Below are positions 26,399 to 35,356 of a stretch of 64,000 bases of DNA, piece after piece (positions within the stretch are counted from its first letter, which is position 1; each line of letters starts with the position of its first letter). The DNA is taken from positions 806,001 through 870,000 of the forward strand of contig NZ_RKHK01000001.1 in the NCBI RefSeq assembly GCF_003752405.1, in the 5' to 3' direction. Origin of the DNA: Bogoriella caseilytica. GTDB lineage: Bacteria > Actinomycetota > Actinomycetes > Actinomycetales > Actinomycetaceae. The notes under the pieces were generated by a model. It worked only from the letters and a program-made list of their open reading frames with translations, searched no databases and had not been told where the DNA came from. Position numbers and translations under genes: made by a program.

Positions 26399-27769
26399 AT
26401 GGCAATTCAGAAGTCACGCTCGAAGGTCGGCATCGGTGCATCCGCCGTTGCCAGCCTGGCCCTCATCCTCACAGCCTGCGGGAACAGCGATGGGGAATCC
26501 AACACTGCCGATGGAGGCGACCAGACCGGCGGCGAAGAGACCAGTGGCGAAGAGACCAGCGGAGGCGACCAGACCTTCGACTACCTCGCACCGAACGAGA
26601 ATCAGCAGATCCGCAACACGCTCAGCCTCCTCGGCGAGAACCAGTGCTCGGCCGAGGAAGGGGCTATGCCGCTAGAGGTAGAGACCCTCCCCCAGGCTGA
26701 CGTGAATCAACGGGTTCGGCTCCTGGCCAGCCAGGACGCTCTTCCGGACATGTTCATCGCCCCGACCTCGGCCATCCGGCCGGACGGCTCGATGGCCGAG
26801 GACGTGCTCGACCTGGGCGAGGCGCTGACCGAGCTGGGCGTCTATGACGATGTTCTACCAGCGGCAGTCTCCACGGTGGAGAACGTCTACGGCGGTTTCG
26901 TCTCGCTGCCCTACCAACTCAACATCGAAGGATTCTGGTACAACGCCGAACTCTTCGACGAACTCGACATCGACGTCCCGCAGACCTGGGACGAATGGCT
27001 CGAGGCAGCTGAGGCCCTCGAGGCCGCAGGCAAGACGCCCTTCACCGTCTCGGGCGACCAGTCCTGGAGCATCCTGCGCTACGTGGGCGCCTATCTCTTC
27101 CGTGACCTCGGTCCGGACGCGCTGACGCGCGTGGTCAACGGCGAGGCGCAACTGACCGACCCCGAGTACCTACGCGGGATCGAAGCGATCTCAGACCTGA
27201 GCCGATTCGTCGGTCCGGGCGTCTCGACCATGGACATGGACACGGCCCAAAGCATGCTCCTCACCGGCGAGGCCGGGATGATGTACAACGGCAGCTGGAT
27301 CCTCAGCGCCATCCACGACGAGGAGCTGAACGTCGTCGGATCCGAGAACTTCGGATTCTTCCCCTTCCCCGAGGTCGAAGGCGGGGCCGGCTCCATCGAC
27401 CAGTACCCGGCCAACGCCGGGGCAGCCACCGCCATCTCCGCCTCGCACTACGCGGAGAACGAGGAGCTCGGCGACTGGCTGAAGTGCATCGTGCAGAACT
27501 ACGGCTCCACGCTGATGAACGACAGCGGTGCCATCTCCGGTTTCCAGCTCAACGACCCGGTCGAGGACGTCCCGCCTTTGACGGCCGAGATCAACGAGAT
27601 CCTCGAATCGGTCACCGAGACCGTGCTGTGGTTCGAGGCCGAGATGGGTGAACGCGGTGCCCAGGCAGCCGGTGAGAACGCCGTGCCACTCCTCACCGGT
27701 TCGATGAGTGCCGAGGACTTCGCCCGGACCGTCCAGGCCGCCGTCGACGCAGACGGGTCCGGCAGCTAG
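26399..27769 (+). CDS. Carbohydrate ABC transporter substrate-binding lipoprotein (CUT1)
   Basis: 456 aa. The signal peptide ends in the lipobox LALILTACGN, so the mature protein is lipid-anchored. A Gly/Asp/Gln/Glu/Thr-rich linker with repeated GGDQT and ETSGE units follows. The body is an extracellular solute-binding protein type 1 fold (LPQADVNQRVRLLASQDALP, EGFWYNAELFDELDIDVPQTWDEWLE). GGAGG at 26384-26388 serves ATG 26399 (10-base spacer) or an in-frame GTG at 26393 (4-base spacer). It heads an operon with two permeases, an aldo/keto reductase and a beta-galactosidase, and no ATPase gene, so it must borrow a shared MsmK-type ATPase. Oligosaccharide uptake is inferred. Confidence 0.9.
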   Translation: MAIQKSRSKVGIGASAVASLALILTACGNSDGESNTADGGDQTGGEETSGEETSGGDQTFDYLAPNENQQIRNTLSLLGENQCSAEEGAMPLEVETLPQADVNQRVRLLASQDALPDMFIAPTSAIRPDGSMAEDVLDLGEALTELGVYDDVLPAAVSTVENVYGGFVSLPYQLNIEGFWYNAELFDELDIDVPQTWDEWLEAAEALEAAGKTPFTVSGDQSWSILRYVGAYLFRDLGPDALTRVVNGEAQLTDPEYLRGIEAISDLSRFVGPGVSTMDMDTAQSMLLTGEAGMMYNGSWILSAIHDEELNVVGSENFGFFPFPEVEGGAGSIDQYPANAGAATAISASHYAENEELGDWLKCIVQNYGSTLMNDSGAISGFQLNDPVEDVPPLTAEINEILESVTETVLWFEAEMGERGAQAAGENAVPLLTGSMSAEDFARTVQAAVDADGSGS

Positions 27770-27788
27770 CCGTACTTGCCGCGGGGGG

Positions 27789-27815
27789 GGTCGGCGGCGC
27801 GATCGACCGCCGACC
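27789..27815. promoter_or_regulatory. Intercistronic hairpin after the binding-protein gene
   Basis: GGTCGGCGG (27789-27797) and CCGCCGACC (27807-27815) pair exactly around 9 bases, with flanking G and C runs extending the stem. It lies between the binding protein and the first permease, a likely attenuator or mRNA stabiliser. Confidence 0.7.
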
Positions 27816-27863
27816 TCCCCGTGAGGTCGCTGCTGGACCGATACATGGAGGCTTAACGCTGCG

Positions 27864-28745
27864 ATGAAATCTGTTCTCGGGGATAAGAAGACCATCCTCA
27901 TCCTGCTACTCCCAGCAATGCTCTTGTACACGCTGGTCAAGCTCGTTCCGGTGCTGTGGTCCCTCGGCCTTTCCTTCTTCCAAGGCGACCTGCGCGGATT
28001 CACCTTCGTCGGTCTGGCGAACTTCAGTAAAGCTCTGGAGGACGCCGAACTCCACCAGGCCATTCTCTTCACCCTGCAGTACTCCTTGGTCGTTACCGCA
28101 GGTCAGATCCTGCTGGGTTATCTCTTCGCCCTGTTCTATGTCTTCGTGCTGCGCCGCTCCTCGGCCTTCGTGCGTGCACTCGTCTTCTTCCCCACCGTCT
28201 TGCCCTCGGTAGCGGTGGCCCTTCTCTTCCAACGCTTCTTCGAGGTCGCCCCACAGACCGGACCGGTCAACTCGATCTTCAACGCCATTGGCCTCCCCTC
28301 GATCGACTGGTTCGGAGCCCCGAATACGTCCTTCGTCGTGCTGGTCGTCGTCGCACTATGGAGCTCGGTCGGATTCTTCGCGCTGCTGATGTACGCCGGC
28401 CTGGTTGACATCCCGGAAGAGCTCCTGGAATCGGCCCGCATCGACGGCGCGAACGGGCTACAGCTGATCCGGCGCATCGTGCTGCCACTGTCATTGCCAG
28501 TACTGCTCTCGGCAACCATCTTCAGCTTCAACGTCACTCTGAAGGTCTTCGACACGATCTACGCGCTCACCGGCGGCGGGCCAGGGACCTCCACCCAACC
28601 GCTCACGCTCTACATGTTCAAGACCACCTTCACGTTCCAGGACTACGGGTACGGTGCCACGATCGCGCTGGTTCTCACCCTGATCTGCCTGTGCGTGAGC
28701 CTGCTGATCTTCGGATCAGCTCGCAAGGACCGGACAAAGGCATAG
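27864..28745 (+). CDS. Carbohydrate ABC transporter permease (MalF type)
   Basis: 293-aa inner-membrane permease of the CUT1 class with six hydrophobic helices. The EAA loop for ATPase contact is EELLESARIDGANGLQLIRRIVLPLSLP (about residues 186-213). It pairs with the downstream MalG-type subunit. The start ATG has ATGGAGG about 10 bases upstream. Part of the importer controlled by the TGAYACGTNTCA sites. Confidence 0.93.
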   Translation: MKSVLGDKKTILILLLPAMLLYTLVKLVPVLWSLGLSFFQGDLRGFTFVGLANFSKALEDAELHQAILFTLQYSLVVTAGQILLGYLFALFYVFVLRRSSAFVRALVFFPTVLPSVAVALLFQRFFEVAPQTGPVNSIFNAIGLPSIDWFGAPNTSFVVLVVVALWSSVGFFALLMYAGLVDIPEELLESARIDGANGLQLIRRIVLPLSLPVLLSATIFSFNVTLKVFDTIYALTGGGPGTSTQPLTLYMFKTTFTFQDYGYGATIALVLTLICLCVSLLIFGSARKDRTKA

Positions 28746-28747
28746 CG

Positions 28748-29656
28748 ATGGCAACTATCACAGCGCCGCAGGACGTCTTCATCAAACCAGGCCGCAAGCC
28801 GCCACAGCGCGCGCGGCGCTGGACCCGCAGCCGGCTCAAGCGTGCCATCCCCGCGTGGATCGGCATCGTGGTGGTCCTCGCGATCGGTATCTACCCGGTC
28901 TTCTGGCTCTTCGTCAGCTCGTTCAAGACACAACGTGAATTCGTCCAGGAGTCGACCTTCGCGATGCCCGAATCCTGGAACTTCGACAACTACGTCGAAG
29001 CTCTGACCACCGGCGACCTGGCCAGGAACTTCTTGAACTCGGTGATCGTCACCGCGCCCTCACTGGCCGCCATCCTGGTCTTCGGACTCGGTGCCGCCTT
29101 CGCCATCGAGGTCATGGTCTGGAAGGGGCGCAACCTCACACTGCTTCTCTTCCTCTCCGGGATCATGATCCCCGGTCAGATGATTCTGGTGCCCCTGTTC
29201 ATCGCCTACTTCAACATGGGCATCTCCGGCACCTACCTTCCGATGATCCTGACCTACGCCGGGCTGGGGATGCCACTGACGGTGTTCCTCATGACGGCCT
29301 ACTTCCGTTCTGTCCCTCGCGAGATCTTCGAGGCCGCGACCATCGACGGCGCGAGCATGCTGCGCTCCTTCTTCTCCATCGGCATTCCGCTGGTGCGCAA
29401 TGCGTTGTTCACGGTCGGGCTCGTTCAGTTCCTCTCGATCTGGAACGATCTGCTCATCGCGCTGACCTTCACCACGAACCCCGACCTTCGCCCCATCCAG
29501 GCAGGACTGCTCAACTTCAGTGGCGAGTACGGTCAGGTGAACTACGGCCCGCTCTTCGCAGGGGTGTTCATGAACGTCTTCACCCTGCTGATCCTGTTCG
29601 TCCTGCTGAATCAACGGATTATGAAGGGGCTGGCCGGCGGGGCCGTGAAGGGCTGA
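28748..29656 (+). CDS. Carbohydrate ABC transporter permease (MalG type)
   Basis: 302 aa from ATG 28748, two bases after the previous stop. The long cytoplasmic N-terminus is basic; six membrane helices follow, with the EAA loop REIFEAATIDGASMLRSFFSIGIPLVRN. It forms the translocation pore with the MalF-type partner. The stop overlaps the next gene as ATGA, so the aldo/keto reductase is translationally coupled to uptake. Confidence 0.93.
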   Translation: MATITAPQDVFIKPGRKPPQRARRWTRSRLKRAIPAWIGIVVVLAIGIYPVFWLFVSSFKTQREFVQESTFAMPESWNFDNYVEALTTGDLARNFLNSVIVTAPSLAAILVFGLGAAFAIEVMVWKGRNLTLLLFLSGIMIPGQMILVPLFIAYFNMGISGTYLPMILTYAGLGMPLTVFLMTAYFRSVPREIFEAATIDGASMLRSFFSIGIPLVRNALFTVGLVQFLSIWNDLLIALTFTTNPDLRPIQAGLLNFSGEYGQVNYGPLFAGVFMNVFTLLILFVLLNQRIMKGLAGGAVKG

Positions 29657-30612
29657 TGACGATGCAGAACCCCGTCGCGCTCCGTCCACTCGGATCCACC
29701 GGGCTCATGTGCAGTCCCTTGACCTTCGGCACCTCCTCCCTGGGCCGCGGAACCCGCCGGGGAGACGAGGCGGAGCGCGCGGCCGTGGAGCTCGCGCGCG
29801 CGCTGCTGACCGGTCCGTTCTCCCTGGTCGACACCTCGAACGCCTACGCCGAGGGACGCAGCGAGGAGGTACTGGGCCTGGCCCGGCGAGCGGTGCCGAG
29901 AGCGGAACTGGCCCCGGACCGCAGCATCGTGACCAAGACCGACCGCGACCTGGCCACCGGGATCTTCGACCGCGACCGGGTACTGCGCTCCTTCGAGGAG
30001 AGTTGCCGTCGCCTCGGCGTCGATCGGGTGCCGCTGGTGCACCTGCACGACCCCTACACCGTGACCTTCGAGGAGGCCTCCGGCCCCCGCGGCGCGATCG
30101 CCGGCATGGTCGAGCTCAAGGAACGGGGCCTGGTGGACGCCATCGGCATCGCCGCCGGCCGGATCTCCGTGGTCCAGGACTATGTGCGCACCGGCGTCTT
30201 CGACGCGCTACTGACGCACAACCGCTACACGATCGTGGACCAGAGCGCCGAGCCCTTGATCCGCGAAGCACACCAGCGCGGGATGGCCGTGTTCAACGCC
30301 GCGCCCTTCGGCGGCGGGCTGCTCGCCTCCGGAGTGGCCTCCAAGCGTCATTACGCCTATCAGACGAGCTCACCGGAGCTCCTCTCCTGGGTGCGCCGGG
30401 TCGAGCTCCTCTGCGTGGAGCATGACGTCACGCTGCCACGAGTGGCCCTGCAGTTCTCCTTGCGCTCCGAGTTCATCCACTCGACCGTGGTGGGCGTTTC
30501 CTCGACCATCCGGATGGCGGCTCTGGAGGAGCTGCGCCGCAGCTACGTCCCGGACGACTTCTGGGGGGCACTGGACCGGCTGGGGCCGGCACCCTCACCC
30601 CTGACCGACTGA
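29656..30612 (+). CDS. Aldo/keto reductase, aldose 1-dehydrogenase-like
   Basis: 318 aa, NADP-type TIM barrel. The catalytic tetrad is in place: Asp and Tyr in FSLVDTSNAYAEGRSEEVLG, Lys in SIVTKTDRD, His in PLVHLHDPY. Sequence style (ALRPLGSTGL, FGTSSLG, VGVSS near the C-terminus) is that of the D-threo-aldose/L-fucose 1-dehydrogenase branch, which oxidises sugars to lactones. Coupled by ATGA to the importer, it probably acts on the incoming sugar or a product of the GH2 and GH78 enzymes. Together with the SMP-30 lactonase it could feed sugar-acid pathways (inference). Confidence 0.88.
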   Translation: MTMQNPVALRPLGSTGLMCSPLTFGTSSLGRGTRRGDEAERAAVELARALLTGPFSLVDTSNAYAEGRSEEVLGLARRAVPRAELAPDRSIVTKTDRDLATGIFDRDRVLRSFEESCRRLGVDRVPLVHLHDPYTVTFEEASGPRGAIAGMVELKERGLVDAIGIAAGRISVVQDYVRTGVFDALLTHNRYTIVDQSAEPLIREAHQRGMAVFNAAPFGGGLLASGVASKRHYAYQTSSPELLSWVRRVELLCVEHDVTLPRVALQFSLRSEFIHSTVVGVSSTIRMAALEELRRSYVPDDFWGALDRLGPAPSPLTD

Positions 30613-30672
30613 GCCTTTCATTGCGCCGCGATGCCGCGATGGGCCGAACAAGAGAGAAGAGAGACCCCAGCT

Positions 30673-33615
30673 GTGTCCTACTGGCAGTCCATGGAGCCTG
30701 GCGCCGGCCGGCGCGCTCCCCGCGCGGATGCGCTCTCCAACGCCCGGCGGATGAGCCTGAACGGCACCTGGCGCTTCCGGCTCTGCCCCACGGCCATGGG
30801 GACCGGCGCGGACTTCACCGACCCGAGCTTCGACGATGCGGATTGGGACGAGATTCACGTGCCCGGCCACTGGGTGCTGCAAGAGGTGACGCCCCCGGGG
30901 CAGCTGGCGCCTCGCTCGCTCCGCGGCACCGCCGACGGCCCGCTCTACACCAACACCGCGCTGCCCATCCCGATCGACCCGCCCCGCGTCCCGGCCGAGA
31001 ACCCCACCGGTGACCATCGGCTGGTGTTCACGGCGCCGCAGGACTGGCACGGCAAGGCCGTGCTGCGCTTTCAAGGGGTCGACTCATGCGCCAAGGTCTG
31101 GTTCAACGGAGTTGAGCTCGGCTGGTCAACAGGCAGCAGGCTGCCGGCCGAGTACGACGTCGAGCTCCGCCCGGGTCGCAATGTCCTGGCCGTACGGGTC
31201 CACCGCTGGTCTGCGGGCACTTACCTGGAGGACCAGGACATGTGGTGGCTGCCGGGAATCTTCCGCGATGTCGAGCTCCTTGAGCGCCCGCCGAACGGTA
31301 TCGAGGATCATCAGATTCACGCCTCCTACGACCATCGCTCCGGCACCGGCACCTTGCGGGTGGATACCGACGTTCCCGCCCGGGTGGAGATCCCCGAACT
31401 CGGTATCGTGGTGCCCGCAGGCCAGGAGATCACCCTGCCCGTCGAGCCGTGGAGCGCCGAACACCCGCGTCTGTACCGGGGGACATTGGTCGGCGAGAGC
31501 GAGATCGTCGATCTCGCCGTCGGGTTCCGCACGGTGACGGTCGAGAACGGAGCGCTTCTCGTCAACGGAAGGCGAGTCTTCCTGCGCGGTGTGAACCGGC
31601 ATGAGCACGACCCGGAGACCGGCCGAGCGCTGAGCCACGAGACGATGCTCCGCGACGTGCTGCTGATGAAGCAGCACAACATCAACGCCGTTCGCACCAG
31701 CCACTACCCGCCCCATCCCGAGTTCCTCCGCCTCTGCGACGAGTTCGGGCTCTGGGTCGTCGAGGAGTGCGACATCGAGACGCACGGCTTCATCTACACC
31801 GGCTGGGCGGGCAACCCACCCGCCCAGCCCATGTGGCGCGACGCGCTCCTGGACCGTATCCAGCGGATGGTGGAGCGAGACAAGAACCGGCCGAGCGTCA
31901 TCGTCTGGTCGATGGCGAACGAGAGCTGGACCGGTGAGAACTTCGACGAGCTGGAGCAGTGGATCCGGGAGCGCGACCCCTCACGGCCCTTGATGTACGA
32001 GCGCGATCCGAGCTACCGCAACTCCGATTTCTACTCGATCATGTACCCCTCACTCGAGACTCTCGAAGCTATCGGCCGACGTGAGGAAGAACGCCCGGCA
32101 GGGGTGAGTGACGCCGAGGACGACCGCCGGCGCACGCTGCCCTTTCTCCTGTGCGAGTACGCCCACGCCATGGGAAACGGACCCGGGTCGCTCGCGGACT
32201 ACCACCGGATCATGCGCTCGTCGGAGCGGTTCTGCGGCGGCTTCGTGTGGGAGTGGATCGACCACGGCTTCCACCACCGTGACGGCGAGGGACAGGCCTT
32301 CGTCATGCATGGCAGCGACGTCGCCCATCGGCCCAACGGCGGGCGCTTCTGCCTGGACGGCCTGCTCTTCGCGGACCGGACCCCCTCCCCCGGTCTGCGC
32401 GAACTTGCCGCAGTGCTCTCGCCGGTGGTGATCGACGTGGGGCGAGCCACGGCGACCCTGCACAACGAGCACGACACCCTCGGTCTGGAACACCTCGAGC
32501 TCGCCTGGCGGGTGGAGACCGAGGGCGAGGAGTCTGCCAGCGGCGTGCTCGACATCCCTGCCTGCGCGGCCGGCGAGACGGTCTCTCTCGACCTGCCGGT
32601 TCCTGCAGCGCCGCTGGAGGGCGAAACGTGGATCACCGCAGAGGCTCGCCTCCGCCGTGAGGAGTCATGGGCCCCGCGCGGCCACGTGATCGCCCGGGGG
32701 CAGGGACTGCTCGAGCCGGCCGGGGCACCACCCGAGCCTGCCAGCGCCGGCATCGAGGTCACGCTGCTGGCCCCCCGCCCGGGCGGGGGGCACCTCACAC
32801 TGGGGCCGGGACGCTTCGATCCGCTCACCGGAGCATTGGTCGAGCTCGGCGAGCTGCCCACCGTGGGACCGGAGGTTGATCTCTACCGCGCCCCCACTGA
32901 GAACGACCGAGGTCAGGGCGGTCACAACGACCTCGCCTCGGTCTGGTCGGCAGTCGGGTTGGATCGCATGCAACACCGAACCGACGCCGTCGAGATCACC
33001 TCGCATTCCCTTCAGGTCCTGGGCCGGAGTGCCCCCGCGGCTCACGGGCATGGCGTCGCCTACCACTTCGAGTGGTCCGCTCCCGATGAGCGCAGCCTCG
33101 AGCTGGAGGTCACGCTGGACTTCACCGGCCCATGGACCGACACCCCGTTTCGCCAGCGGGACATCCTGGTGCCGCGCATCGGCCTCCGCATGGCCCTCCC
33201 TCGGGAGCTCGACCATGTGGAGTGGTTCGGACTGGGACCAGGAGAGTCCTACGCGGACTCCCGCCACGGCGCGTACGTGGGGAGGTTCGGCGCACCGGTC
33301 GATGCCCTGCAGACGAACTATCCCGTCCCTCAGGAGAACGGCAATCGTCAGGAGGTGCGGTGGCTGCGGCTCACCGGAAGCGACCGGAGCCTGGGCGTGA
33401 CTGGCTCCCGGTTCTCCTTCGCCGCGCGGCGCTGGACCGCACAGGATCTCGAGCGCGCGCGACACCCGCACGACCTCCGGGACTCCGGGAAGGTGTGGCT
33501 CACCCTGGACCACGCCCAGCAGGGGCTCGGCTCGGCATCTTGCGGTCCCGCCCTCCCCGAGCAGTACCGTCTCGACCGATCACCCACCACCTGGCGGGTC
33601 GTCTTCACCGTCTGA
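30673..33615 (+). CDS. Beta-galactosidase, GH2 (LacZ-like)
   Basis: 980 aa from GTG 30673, which has a purine-rich GAAGAGAG upstream; ATG 30631 would add 14 residues without a ribosome binding site. Domain order is jelly roll (SLNGTWRFRLCPT), Ig-like, TIM barrel, Ig-like, and C-terminal beta-supersandwich (Bgal_small_N, VDLYRAPTENDRG). The acid/base is Glu417 in MANES and the nucleophile Glu495 in LLCEYAHAMGNG. It removes terminal beta-galactose (or related beta-glycosides) and is cytoplasmic. Fifth gene of the importer operon, following the aldo/keto reductase by 60 bases. Confidence 0.94.
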   Translation: MSYWQSMEPGAGRRAPRADALSNARRMSLNGTWRFRLCPTAMGTGADFTDPSFDDADWDEIHVPGHWVLQEVTPPGQLAPRSLRGTADGPLYTNTALPIPIDPPRVPAENPTGDHRLVFTAPQDWHGKAVLRFQGVDSCAKVWFNGVELGWSTGSRLPAEYDVELRPGRNVLAVRVHRWSAGTYLEDQDMWWLPGIFRDVELLERPPNGIEDHQIHASYDHRSGTGTLRVDTDVPARVEIPELGIVVPAGQEITLPVEPWSAEHPRLYRGTLVGESEIVDLAVGFRTVTVENGALLVNGRRVFLRGVNRHEHDPETGRALSHETMLRDVLLMKQHNINAVRTSHYPPHPEFLRLCDEFGLWVVEECDIETHGFIYTGWAGNPPAQPMWRDALLDRIQRMVERDKNRPSVIVWSMANESWTGENFDELEQWIRERDPSRPLMYERDPSYRNSDFYSIMYPSLETLEAIGRREEERPAGVSDAEDDRRRTLPFLLCEYAHAMGNGPGSLADYHRIMRSSERFCGGFVWEWIDHGFHHRDGEGQAFVMHGSDVAHRPNGGRFCLDGLLFADRTPSPGLRELAAVLSPVVIDVGRATATLHNEHDTLGLEHLELAWRVETEGEESASGVLDIPACAAGETVSLDLPVPAAPLEGETWITAEARLRREESWAPRGHVIARGQGLLEPAGAPPEPASAGIEVTLLAPRPGGGHLTLGPGRFDPLTGALVELGELPTVGPEVDLYRAPTENDRGQGGHNDLASVWSAVGLDRMQHRTDAVEITSHSLQVLGRSAPAAHGHGVAYHFEWSAPDERSLELEVTLDFTGPWTDTPFRQRDILVPRIGLRMALPRELDHVEWFGLGPGESYADSRHGAYVGRFGAPVDALQTNYPVPQENGNRQEVRWLRLTGSDRSLGVTGSRFSFAARRWTAQDLERARHPHDLRDSGKVWLTLDHAQQGLGSASCGPALPEQYRLDRSPTTWRVVFTV

Positions 33616-33661
33616 GACCCCATGTCTGACACCCAGCCGAATGAAGCGGAGAGGATGACCG

Positions 33662-34318
33662 ATGTCCACAACCCCACGAGTGGCGCTGTTGCACACCGGG
33701 GCAGTCGTGATCGCCCCGATCACGGAGAAACTTCAGAGCGCCCTTCCGGGCGTGGATGCGGTGAACTACCTCGACGACCGCATGGTCGCCGACCTCGGCC
33801 ACTCGGAGCGGGCGGCCTCCGTCCCTGAGCGGGTGACCCTCATGGCGAAGGCCGCCCGCACAGCTGGCGCCGAGGTGATGATGCTGACCTGCTCCTCCAT
33901 CTCGGAGATGGCCGCGGCGGCGAGCGCTGCGGCAGGGATCCCCGTACTGCGCATCGACGAGGCCATGGCTGACGAAGCGGTCGAGCGTGGCAAGCGGGTC
34001 ACTGTCCTTGCCACCCTCGAGACCACCTGCGCCCCCACGAGCCGCCTCATCGCCGAGCGGGCCGACCGCATCGGCCGCAGTCCCGAGATCCGCCGCGTGA
34101 TCATCGGCGGCGCTTTCAAGGCCGTCTCCACCGGTGACCGGGCGGAGCACGACCGGCTCGTTGCTCAAGCCATCCAGGACGCCGCACCAGACAGCGACGT
34201 GATCGTCCTGGCACAGGCATCGATGGCCAGCGCAGCTGACCAGGCCGACACAGGCACGCCGGTTTTGACCAGCCTGGGCTCCGGTGTGCAGCGCCTCGCG
34301 GGTTTCCTCAACCGCTAG
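33662..34318 (+). CDS. Asp/Glu/hydantoin racemase superfamily protein
   Basis: 218 aa with the two-lobed racemase fold. The first catalytic-position Cys77 is present in MLTCSSISEM. Where two-base racemases carry a second cysteine (GC-A-G-M), this protein has VLAQASMAS, so racemisation by two thiols is unlikely; single-Cys members catalyse decarboxylation or isomerisation. It follows the beta-galactosidase by 46 bases and probably belongs to that operon. Its stop overlaps the stop of the convergent SorC regulator by four bases (CTAG). Substrate unknown; a sugar-derived acid is a guess from context. Confidence 0.8.
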   Translation: MSTTPRVALLHTGAVVIAPITEKLQSALPGVDAVNYLDDRMVADLGHSERAASVPERVTLMAKAARTAGAEVMMLTCSSISEMAAAASAAAGIPVLRIDEAMADEAVERGKRVTVLATLETTCAPTSRLIAERADRIGRSPEIRRVIIGGAFKAVSTGDRAEHDRLVAQAIQDAAPDSDVIVLAQASMASAADQADTGTPVLTSLGSGVQRLAGFLNR

Positions 34319-35304
34319 GTACTGGCCTCGTCAATCAGCCGCTCGGCGGTGTGCAGGTCGGTGATGAGCGTGTTCACCCAGCCGCCGGCCAGGGCGCCGT
34401 GCACCGGGGCGACCTTGTCCTCTCCGCCGGCGATGCCGATGCGCTGCGGGATGGCCCGGAACTCTGTGCTCGGAATGGAGATCGTCCGCTGGTCCACGCT
34501 GCCGCTGATCGGCGAGCCGTCGGCACGGAAGACCCGGTGGCAGATGTCGCCCGCCGCCCCCTCAGCCAGGAGGGCCTCGCGATCCTCGGAGGCGAAGGCG
34601 TTGCCACTCTCGGCCAGGAGCGCCGAGGGCTCAATGGTCCCGATCCCCACTACTGCCACCGTGAGTCGCCGCCAACGCTCGGCTACCTCGGACAGCGCAG
34701 GATCGCCCATGAGGCGCCGACGTACCTGGGCGTCCTGCACCATTCCGGGCGCATGGAGGTGTACCGGTTCCGCGCCGAGCACACGGGCGAAGTCCTCGAG
34801 CAGGCGGTGCGCCTGGCTCTGAGCCCGAGGAGCACCGACGCCGCCGAGCAGTTGGATCACCTCACTGGAAGGGCGCATGCCGACCGGGCGCATCCGCTCG
34901 ACCGTGGCCAGCAAGGTCCGGCTCCACGAGGAGATCCCGATCCGATGCTCCGCACCGTTCAGTGCGGTCTCCAGGTAGGCAGCCGCACCGGCACCGATCG
35001 CTTCGATCGTCTCCTTCGCACCCGCACCGGGCTCCACGTCGACCACCACTGCCTCGGACAGACCGTAGGCCTGTTCGAGATGCTCCTCCACGTCAGTGTG
35101 CAGCCCGGGCGCGATCATCACCGTGGTGCGTACGACCCCCATCTGCGCGGCGCGGCGCAACATCCGCGAGACCTTCGCCTGGGAGACCCCGAGGCTCGCG
35201 GCGATCTCCGCCTGCCGTACGCCGCGCTCATGGTAGAGCCGGGCCACCCTGGTCAGTTGGCGCAGCTGCGAGGTCGAGAGCCGCGCCGGGGCATCCTCAG
35301 TCAT
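34315..35304 (-). CDS. SorC family sugar-responsive transcriptional regulator
   Basis: 329 aa from ATG 35304; the longer upstream frame has no ribosome binding site. N-terminal HTH (LTRVARLYHERGVRQAEIAA, then SLGVSQAKVSRMLRRAAQMG, about residues 17-55), then the sugar-phosphate-binding SorC domain (GISSWSRTLLATVERM, VGIGTIEPSALLAESG, GIAGGEDKVAPVHGAL). Regulators of this class bind phosphorylated sugars. It is divergent from the SMP-30 gene with only 52 bases between starts, so one operator could serve both, and convergent with the racemase-like gene. Confidence 0.88.
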   Translation of the reverse strand: MTEDAPARLSTSQLRQLTRVARLYHERGVRQAEIAASLGVSQAKVSRMLRRAAQMGVVRTTVMIAPGLHTDVEEHLEQAYGLSEAVVVDVEPGAGAKETIEAIGAGAAAYLETALNGAEHRIGISSWSRTLLATVERMRPVGMRPSSEVIQLLGGVGAPRAQSQAHRLLEDFARVLGAEPVHLHAPGMVQDAQVRRRLMGDPALSEVAERWRRLTVAVVGIGTIEPSALLAESGNAFASEDREALLAEGAAGDICHRVFRADGSPISGSVDQRTISIPSTEFRAIPQRIGIAGGEDKVAPVHGALAGGWVNTLITDLHTAERLIDEAST

Positions 35305-35344
35305 CTCCGTCCCCGTATCTCGCCACCAGCGCCCGGCCTGCGGG

Positions 35345-35350
35345 CACAAT
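35345..35350 (+). promoter_or_regulatory. Putative -10 of a leaderless SMP-30 transcript
   Basis: CACAAT six bases before GTG 35357, the same box and spacing as at mutY (51458-51463). Confidence 0.4.
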
Positions 35351-35356
35351 GGGAGC

